DNA of 49,037 nt from Planctomycetaceae bacterium (GTDB taxonomy: Bacteria; Planctomycetota; Planctomycetia; Planctomycetales; Planctomycetaceae). The translations under genes were made by a program, and so were the position numbers. How positions within the stretch are numbered: the stretch's first letter is position 1; the number at the start of each line of letters is the position of its first letter. The notes under the pieces are model-generated. The model saw only the letters and a program-made list of their open reading frames with translations, had not been told where the DNA came from and made no database searches. The stretch is from contig JADZEF010000198.1 in NCBI GenBank assembly GCA_020850695.1, forward strand, positions 1 to 49,037, read 5' to 3'. Of this stretch, positions 43,852 to 49,037 are shown piece after piece.

Positions 43852-44116
43852 GTTTTCCAGCTCCGAATTCGTCGGGCACAGATCGACATTTCATCTCAGG
43901 GGGACCATTCGATGCTCGCTCATCGCATGTTATAGATGGGAATCAATACTCGTCAAGACGGTAGTTGTTTCAACAGATAATTTTGGGGGTGGACCGATTC
44001 CGCGGCGGCAGCGGTTACTCGCTCCCGCCGGTCGATCGAGGTTTGGCCCAGAGCAGTTCGAGTCGCACTGGACACGAGACCGCGAGACCTTGTGATGACT
44101 TTTCAAAATAGCGATT

Positions 44117-44305
44117 ACAAATTTGACTCATCAAGCCGTTGAAGAGGCTCCGGCTTGGACGAGATGGCCGCAAGTAGGAGCAAAAGTCGCAAAAGAGAAC
44201 GGGAGCATGAAATCCACTGGACACCGTTTGACCGGAGATGCTTTTGCGTCTTTTGTGCCTCTTTGCGGCAACATCGTCCACTCGATGGGGATGAGTCAAA
44301 TATGT
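44117..44305. repeat. Nested imperfect palindrome of about 190 bases
   Basis: The outer arms are ACAAATTTGACTCATC (44117-44132) and its near-complement (44290-44305). The inner arms are 44167-44195 and 44241-44269, which match in about 25 of 29 positions and carry a GCCGCAA...AAAAG-type CGCAAAAG sequence. The whole could fold into a long hairpin. The inner sequence resembles the CGCAAAG-type intergenic repeats found in many bacterial genomes. Confidence 0.75.
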
Positions 44306-44312
44306 AGCCGCC

Positions 44313-44350
44313 TTGAAAATCGCACCCTCTGAAATCGGAGTGCGGGGCGC
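44313..44350 (-). repeat. 3' element following small-TM paralog 3
   Basis: The minus strand reads GATTTCAGAGGGTGCGATTT ten or so bases after the stop of the 111-residue gene. It is the third copy of the element seen at 27678 and 32508. Confidence 0.65.
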
Positions 44351-44360
44351 TCACCGGAGG

Positions 44361-44696
44361 CTACTCACTCGGCTCCCAGGAGAGGCCACGTGGAAGTCCC
44401 ACTCCGCGAAAGGTTTCCCACTCCTGCTTTGTGGGCTTGGGTCCCCACGTGTGCGGCCGGATGCGTCGATCGAGCCAGTGAAGGGGGGCGAACACTCGCT
44501 TCGCAACACCTCCTTCATCCTCATCAGACGAAAGGTAGCGGGGAGCGGTGACGAGCAGCGACGCGCCGATCAGATTCTGGAACTTCCTCGTTTTCGGCGT
44601 GACCATCGCAAAGTACGAGCCGACGTACCCGCCGATCAGCGCCAGCAGCACGACGACGCCATTCCAGGGAATCGAGTTGGGTTTGCGGGCGGGCAT
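44361..44696 (-). CDS. Small single-TM protein, paralog 3 of a three-member family
   Basis: 111 residues from ATG 44694-44696, preceded by AGAGAGGTG. M-P-A-R-K-P-N-S-I-P-W-N leads to a TM segment (about 13-30, G-V-V-V-L-L-A-L-I-G-G-Y). A variable middle (about 35-68) precedes the box F-A-P-L-H-W-L-D-R-R-I-R-P-H-T-W-G-P (about 69-86). A further 25 residues (Q-E-W-E-T-F-R-G-V) are unique to this copy. The frame is open upstream to 44789, but the Shine-Dalgarno and paralogs support the chosen start. The gene is isolated between the nested palindromes at 44.1 and 44.8 kb. Confidence 0.82.
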   Translation of the reverse strand: MPARKPNSIPWNGVVVLLALIGGYVGSYFAMVTPKTRKFQNLIGASLLVTAPRYLSSDEDEGGVAKRVFAPLHWLDRRIRPHTWGPKPTKQEWETFRGVGLPRGLSWEPSE

Positions 44697-44812
44697 GGGG
44701 ACACCTCTCTCGAAATGACCGGCCGCGATTGTGGGACACTTCTGCAAAGCGAGCGTTTGACGGCCATTTGTCGTCAGTTGGTCGAGCAAGTCGTCCTGGC
44801 AGGTTCTTCGTC

Positions 44813-45035
44813 TTTACGCCAACGGCGTTGTACGCAGTAGCCCAGGGTCGCCAGTGGAAAACGATGCGTACCCCAACGGGGTTCTACAATGCGTGCGGGT
44901 GGGCGGAATACTCCACTTCTTGGACGCAGATCGTAGTACCCCCGTTGGGGTACAGGAGAAATGGTTCTTTAACCCAGGGTGCGCTCACAAAGCCTCGCGA
45001 CCCTGGGCTACTGCGTGCAACGCCTTCGGCGTAAA
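44813..45035. repeat. Nested inverted-repeat element of 223 bases
   Basis: The outer arms (44813-44851 and 44997-45035) are inverted copies matching at about 36 of 39 positions; each contains GCAGTAGCCCAGGGTCGC on one strand. Inner arms at 44868-44887 and 44933-44953 share GTACCCCAACGGGG. A third hairpin forms between CCCAGGGTGCGC (44973 onward) and the right outer arm. No credible coding frame is present. It lies upstream of hisD. Confidence 0.82.
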
Positions 45036-45274
45036 GCGCAGCCATTCATAGCCGCGCCTCGCAATCATGGCTGGTGATTTAGAAGTCTATCTGACCGTGC
45101 CGGGAAACTGGCGGGTGCGTTGCTGCTTTCCTGTTCCGAACCGTTCCCGCCGAGCCGAGATCGCGGAAAAGCAAATACTCCCGGAACGCAGATCGCGGCC
45201 TGCGCGTGGCGACTGATGCCGGCGACTCTTACAATCGGAGCTTTCCGCTCACGAAGATTCCGCAGACGCCCTTC

Positions 45275-46636
45275 ATGCCGCTCGCCATCCCGACCATCGA
45301 TTGCACGCTCGACGACGCCTCGGCCCACTTCGCCGCACTGCGTGAGAAACTCAGTCCCAAGGGAAACGTCGTCTCCGAAGCCGGACGGCAGCGGACGATC
45401 GCCCTTTTCGGCGAACCCCTCTCCCCGCAGCAAGTGGTGGAGAGAATCTGCGGCGATGTCCGCACGCGGGGGCTGGCCGCGGTTCTGGAACTGACGGGCA
45501 AACTGGATCGCCGGGAACTGACGGCGACTTCGATGCGCGTTAGCGAAGCCGAACTCGATGCGGCTCACCGCCAGGCGAGTTCGGCCTACCTCCAGACCAT
45601 CCGCCGGATTCGCGACAACATCGTCGCGTTCCAGCAGAGCATCCTGCATTCGGACGTGCGGCTCCTGCGCGAGTCGGAAGGGCGGCGGGTCGATCTGCGG
45701 CAGCGGTACCGACCGTTGCGGCGGGTGGGGATCTGTGTTCCCGGCGGTGCGGCGGCCTATCCGTCGACGGTCCTCATGACGGCGGTGCCCGCCCAGGTGG
45801 CGGGTGTGAAAGAGATTGCGGTCGTCGTCCCGCCGACCGACTTCGGGGGATACAACGCCGATCTGCTGGCGTGCTGTCGCGAAGTGGGCATCACCGAGAT
45901 CTATCGCATCGGTGGCGCGCAGGCCGTCGCGGCACTCGCTTATGGCGTCGAGGGAATCGAGCGGGTCGACAAGATCGTCGGCCCGGGAAACCTGTTCGTG
46001 GCCCTGGCGAAGCGCCACGTCTATGGGGAGGTCGACATCGACAGCATTGCGGGGCCAAGCGAAGTGATCGTGCTGGCCGATGCCTCCGCCCGGGCGGACT
46101 ACATCGCCTCGGATCTCATCTCGCAGGCCGAGCACAGTCCCGGCTCGGGCGTCCTCATCACATGGCACCAGCCGCTGATCGCCGCCGTGCAGTCTGAACT
46201 CGAACGACAACTGGCGCTCCTGCCTCGCGGCGATCTCGCGAGGCAAAGCCTCGAAGACTACGGCGCGCTGATCCTCGCCCGAGACGAGGCCGAAGCCGCG
46301 CGACTGACGGATGAACTCGCTCCGGAGCACCTCCATATTTCGACGGCCGATCCCGAGGCAATGCTCGACCGCATCCAGAATGCGGGAGCGATCTTCATGG
46401 GACATCACACGCCGGTGGCCATCGGCGACTACTTTGCCGGTCCCTCGCACGTGCTTCCGACGGGGGGGACGGCCCGATTCGCCAACGGTCTTTGTGCCAA
46501 CGACTTCCTCAAGCGGTCGAGCGTCATCGGCTACAACCGCGAAGCCCTCGCGCACGCGGCCGACGATGTCCGCCGCATGGCGGCGGTCGAAGGGCTGACG
46601 GCTCACAGCGCGAGCGTCGACGTGCGGTTGAAGTGA
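45275..46636 (+). CDS. hisD: Histidinol dehydrogenase
   Basis: 453 residues from ATG 45275. It performs the last two steps of histidine synthesis, oxidising L-histidinol to L-histidine with two NAD+. The zinc and catalytic residues are visible: Q and H in S-Q-A-E-H-S-P-G-S, the base pair E-H in L-A-P-E-H-L-H-I, D in I-G-D-Y-F-A-G-P-S-H, and H in G-L-T-A-H-S-A-S-V. The N-terminal G-I-C-V-P-G-G-A-A-A-Y-P-S-T-V-L-M and K-I-V-G-P-G-N are also typical. It is slightly longer than the 434 of E. coli. A GTG at 45206 would extend it by 23 residues. No other his gene is present, so the pathway is dispersed. It converges on the SpoU/TrmH gene. Confidence 0.96.
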   Translation: MPLAIPTIDCTLDDASAHFAALREKLSPKGNVVSEAGRQRTIALFGEPLSPQQVVERICGDVRTRGLAAVLELTGKLDRRELTATSMRVSEAELDAAHRQASSAYLQTIRRIRDNIVAFQQSILHSDVRLLRESEGRRVDLRQRYRPLRRVGICVPGGAAAYPSTVLMTAVPAQVAGVKEIAVVVPPTDFGGYNADLLACCREVGITEIYRIGGAQAVAALAYGVEGIERVDKIVGPGNLFVALAKRHVYGEVDIDSIAGPSEVIVLADASARADYIASDLISQAEHSPGSGVLITWHQPLIAAVQSELERQLALLPRGDLARQSLEDYGALILARDEAEAARLTDELAPEHLHISTADPEAMLDRIQNAGAIFMGHHTPVAIGDYFAGPSHVLPTGGTARFANGLCANDFLKRSSVIGYNREALAHAADDVRRMAAVEGLTAHSASVDVRLK

Positions 46637-46679
46637 TGGGCTGAATCTCATCCGAACGATCGGCGCCGTCTCGCCTGTC

Positions 46680-47477
46680 TCAGGTGCCGCGTCGTCGCAC
46701 CAACTCGTAAAGCATCACCCCCGTCGCCACACCCACATTGAGCGAATCGGCGCTCCCGGTCATCGGAAGCCGCACGCAGGTTTCACAGAGCCGCCGCAAT
46801 GCCGTAGACAAACCGCGGCGTTCCTCACCGATCACCAGCGCGACGGGGCGATCGATCGGCCCTGCCGTCCACAACGTCTCCGCCTCGGGCGAGAGGCCGA
46901 CAAGCCGCACGTTGTGCTGACGGCTCCACGAGGCAAGTCCCGCGACCGTCGTGCGGACGTAGTCGAGCGAAAACAGGCCCCCCATGCTGCCGCGAACCAC
47001 GGCCGGATCGTAAGGGTCCGCTTGGGGGCCGACGAAGAATACGCCGCGAGCCCCCACCGCTTCGGCCGTCCGCACGATCGTTCCGAGGTTCCCCGGCGAT
47101 GCGATCCGTTCCACGACGAGCCAGCACAACCCGTCGGCCCGCGCCTCAACGATCGGCTTCCACCGCTGACGCAGAATCGCTCCGACTCCCGACGCATGCG
47201 CTGCGGTGCTGACCGTTCGAAACCGCTCGGGAGAAACTCGCGCGATCGGGACGCCGGCCGCACCGAGTCGCCGCACCAGCTTCCGGGCGACGGCGTTCCG
47301 CAGAAGCACCTCCGAGACAATCACGCTGCGGAACGATGCATGGAACGCGTGCGCCTGGAGAAAATTTCGAACTCCCTCGATCCAGAAGCTATCCGTGCCA
47401 TCGCGCCCGCGGCGCGACATCAGATGCGGGATACGAGCGAGGAGGGCATTCGAGTCAGCATGCTGGCTTTCACTCAT
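46680..47477 (-). CDS. SpoU/TrmH-family RNA 2'-O-ribose methyltransferase
   Basis: 265 residues from ATG 47475-47477, with a G-rich Shine-Dalgarno. An N-terminal substrate-binding domain (about 20-95, D-S-F-W-I-E-G-V-R-N-F-L) precedes the SPOUT catalytic domain. Its three motifs are N-L-G-T-I-V-R-T-A-E-A-V-G-A (motif 1), L-V-I-G-E-E-R-R-G-L-S (motif 2) and S-L-N-V-G-V-A-T-G-V-M-L-Y-E-L (motif 3), which form the knotted SAM pocket. The RNA target (23S rRNA or tRNA) cannot be told. An in-frame start upstream at 47525 is possible. A tRNA gene lies about 110 bases upstream on the same strand. Confidence 0.92.
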   Translation of the reverse strand: MSESQHADSNALLARIPHLMSRRGRDGTDSFWIEGVRNFLQAHAFHASFRSVIVSEVLLRNAVARKLVRRLGAAGVPIARVSPERFRTVSTAAHASGVGAILRQRWKPIVEARADGLCWLVVERIASPGNLGTIVRTAEAVGARGVFFVGPQADPYDPAVVRGSMGGLFSLDYVRTTVAGLASWSRQHNVRLVGLSPEAETLWTAGPIDRPVALVIGEERRGLSTALRRLCETCVRLPMTGSADSLNVGVATGVMLYELVRRRGT

Positions 47478-47587
47478 CCCCCAACCGGCGGGCGCCGGGA
47501 ATTCGGGAGCGGATTGGAACCGCACGGCCCCCTGGCCGCGACGGCACTCACATCAGCATCGCCACGCGGTCCGCGAGAGGCGACAAG

Positions 47588-47662
47588 TCGGGGTGACAGG
47601 ATTCGAACCTGCGACATCCAGCTCCCAAAGCTGGCGCTCTAGCCAGGCTGAGCTACACCCCG
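47588..47662 (-). tRNA. tRNA-Pro (anticodon TGG)
   Basis: On the minus strand the sequence folds as a cloverleaf: a 7-bp acceptor stem (CGGGGTG with CACCCCG), D-stem GCTC/GAGC, anticodon stem CCAGC/GCTGG around the loop TTTGGGA with anticodon TGG, and T-loop TTCGAAT. The discriminator is A and CCA is not encoded. This tRNA reads CCN proline codons. Confidence 0.96.
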
Positions 47663-47792
47663 TCGAGCATCGTGCGGCTGGCTTCCGCTCGACACGGTCC
47701 ACAGTGTAGGTGCGACGCGCCGCGCGAGTCAACGCACCGTCCCAGGTGATCTCTTCCGCGAGTCCTCCGCAAGCACGACTTCAAGGAAAGCG

Positions 47793-47824
47793 AAAGGCCT
47801 CCGAGCGAGTGCGCGGAGGCCTTT
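47793..47824 (-). terminator. Terminator of parB
   Basis: A perfect 11-bp stem (47793-47803 with 47814-47824) and a 10-base loop, 36 bases beyond the parB stop. T residues follow on the minus strand (TTTCGCTTT). Confidence 0.78.
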
Positions 47825-47859
47825 GCAGTCCTTTGTAACAATCGCCGGCAACCGTTCGG

Positions 47860-48882
47860 TCACGCAGCTTTCCGGAGCAGGCGGACGATCCGCTCGAACT
47901 CGTCGTTGTTCTCGAACGGGATGAGCACCTTGCCGGCCTCCTGGCTAGTCCCCTTGAGGCGGATCTCCGCCTGCAGTCCGAGCGCGTCGCGGAGCTGCTG
48001 CTGGACCGAGAGGACGTGGTTGCTCACCTGCGGCTTGGCGGGGGACTCGGTCGCTTCCGTCATCGGCAGGACGTTGGGGTCGCGGCCGAGGATTTCCTTG
48101 ACCGCTTCCTCGGTCTTGCGGACAGTCAGCTGCTCCTGCTGGATCCGCTTGCACATCGTCACCTGGTCCTGCTCGCTCAGCGGCAGGATCGCGCGGGCGT
48201 GGCCGAAGCTCAGCTTGTCGCCTCGCACCGCCTTCTTCACCGGCTCGGGCAGATCCAGCAGACGGAGCAGGTTGCTGACGGACGACCGGCTCATGCTGAA
48301 CTTCTTGCCGACCTCTTCGATCGAGCACCCGAACTTGTCAATGTACTCGCGGAAGGCCTGGGCCTTCTCCATCGGTCCGAGGTCTTCGCGCTTCAGGTTC
48401 TCTTCGAGCGCCGCCTCGCTTACTTCCTGATCGACGAGGTCGAGGATGCGGCAGGGAACCTCGGCGAGTCCCGCCTGCTTGGACGCCATCAGCCGGCGCT
48501 CTCCGGCGATGAGCTGGAACCGCGGACCGTTCGATCGGACGAGCAGCGGCTGAAGGACGCCGTGCTGCTTGATGCTGTCGGAGAGTTCGTTGATCGCCTC
48601 GGGCTTGAACTCGGTCCGGGGCTGGTACGGGTTGCGGTCGATCAGCTCGACCGAGATGTTGCGGAGGTCGGCGTCCTTGGCCTCGCCCGCGTCGGCCTTC
48701 GACGCGGCGGCCGGCGTCGCCCCACCCAGCAGAGCGCCGAGGCCGCGCCCGAGACGTCGACGCAAGGGCGCTTCCTGCCCGCCGTCCGAGGCCGGTCCGA
48801 CGGTCCCGGCGATCGGCGACGCACCGTCTGCCACGGGACCATTTCCAGCAACCTGATCTGTGTGGTGCGCAGCGTCGTCCAT
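47860..48882 (-). CDS. parB: Chromosome-partitioning protein ParB
   Basis: 340 residues from ATG 48880-48882. A low-complexity N-terminal region (about 1-40) leads to the R-R-L-G-R-G-L-G-A-L-L-G-G segment (about 42-54), typical of the ParA-contact end. The ParB/Spo0J N-domain has N-P-Y-Q-P-R, L-Q-P-L-L-V-R and the CTP-binding G-E-R-R box in I-A-G-E-R-R-L-M-A-S-K. The helix-turn-helix is S-I-E-E-V-G-K-K-F-S-M-S-R-S-S-V-S-N-L-L-R-L-L. The C-terminal dimerisation domain ends in R-L-L-R-K-A-A. It clamps on parS sites to organise the origin region. The upstream 155 bases to the window edge would be expected to lead to parA, which is not in view. Confidence 0.96.
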   Translation of the reverse strand: MDDAAHHTDQVAGNGPVADGASPIAGTVGPASDGGQEAPLRRRLGRGLGALLGGATPAAASKADAGEAKDADLRNISVELIDRNPYQPRTEFKPEAINELSDSIKQHGVLQPLLVRSNGPRFQLIAGERRLMASKQAGLAEVPCRILDLVDQEVSEAALEENLKREDLGPMEKAQAFREYIDKFGCSIEEVGKKFSMSRSSVSNLLRLLDLPEPVKKAVRGDKLSFGHARAILPLSEQDQVTMCKRIQQEQLTVRKTEEAVKEILGRDPNVLPMTEATESPAKPQVSNHVLSVQQQLRDALGLQAEIRLKGTSQEAGKVLIPFENNDEFERIVRLLRKAA

Positions 48883-49037
48883 GACGGAGCTCTCCGTTCG
48901 AACCGGGTGGGATGTGATTGGGGGAGTGTTGGGGAGCGATCGTCCCCGAAGACGTCTGGACCGGCGAGGAAGGGAATCGAAGGGCCGTCCAGAATTCGGC
49001 GGGATGTTAGTCATGCGGTTCGTCCGAGGCAAGAGGA
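48883..49037 (-). promoter_or_regulatory. Upstream region of parB with a palindrome over the ribosome-binding site
   Basis: The sequence just before the parB start (48884-48897) is a near-palindrome, ACGGAGCTCTCCGT, that includes the likely Shine-Dalgarno GGAG on the minus strand. Pairing could mask the site, but the loop is very short. The rest, up to the edge, shows no complete gene. Confidence 0.35.

Larger units (their letters stand above)
43852..44360. other. Intergenic region with a nested palindromic element
   Basis: About 510 bases without a real gene. Short frames in it are explained by the inverted repeats at 44117-44305. The first 260 bases hold the promoter side of the flavoprotein gene. 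Confidence 0.6.

Noticed and set aside
44729-45034. A 101-residue plus-strand frame upstream of hisD
   Set aside because: It lies almost wholly in the nested inverted-repeat element and has no credible start context or domain.
47860-49037. A parS site near parB
   Set aside because: No sequence close to TGTTTCACGTGAAACA was seen here or elsewhere in the window.

Overview
The window looks like chromosomal DNA of a GC-rich planctomycete (class Planctomycetia), probably Planctomycetaceae-like. The evidence is a large protein with a planctomycete-type cytochrome domain followed by DUF1549 and DUF1553, a cysteine/tyrosine-rich YTV-type repeat protein, a YdjY-like domain protein, a single-gene (homodimeric-type) pyruvate dehydrogenase E1, an ExbB gene followed by three ExbD genes, and many lineage-typical secreted or membrane proteins of unknown function. 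No species can be named from the sequence. There is no phage, CRISPR array or intact insertion sequence.

Layout. 0-7.7 kb: the tail of a probable sensor kinase and a sigma54 response regulator, a DUF4058 gene, aceE, a ParE/RelE-type toxin-antitoxin pair and a secreted alpha/beta hydrolase. 7.7-10.7 kb: the YTV-type cell-surface protein, a gene-poor stretch and a conserved hypothetical gene. 10.9-14.7 kb: a minus-strand operon ExbB - ExbD - ExbD - ExbD - membrane protein, which should form a proton-driven envelope motor. 15-18 kb: rpmA (bL27), a lipoprotein of the formylglycine-generating-enzyme family, then about 1 kb of repeat debris. 18-27.7 kb: a CxxCH protein and the DUF1549/DUF1553 protein, acs with a methyltransferase, a YdjY-like protein and a small membrane protein. 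27.7-36.4 kb: an AstE/AspA-type metallohydrolase, a PilZ protein, a DUF1573 protein, a second secreted hydrolase, a three-gene overlapping cluster of very small proteins, and a 774-residue FecR-like membrane protein. 36.5-49 kb: a VOC protein, yidC, a metallophosphoesterase, a CPA2 antiporter, a zinc-ribbon membrane protein, a halogenase-like flavoprotein, another small membrane protein, hisD, a SpoU/TrmH methyltransferase, tRNA-Pro(TGG) and parB.

The most original signal is a family of three small single-TM proteins (27375-27662, 32897-33175, 44361-44696). They share an N-terminal M-x-x-R-K start and TM segment and a C-terminal F-x-P-[ML]-x-x-[LI]-D-R-R-x-R-x-x-x-W-x-P box. Each transcription unit ends in a similar 3' DNA element around TTTCAGGGG-x-TGCGATT. 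This pairing of a coding family with a 3' element is not explained by standard annotation. The window also holds several palindromic intergenic repeats: a GGGTGCATCCTTCATTTGGC motif in five copies, and nested inverted repeats at 44.1 and 44.8 kb.

Start codons were chosen by Shine-Dalgarno spacing and family length. Functional names rest on motif recognition by eye, without database searches.
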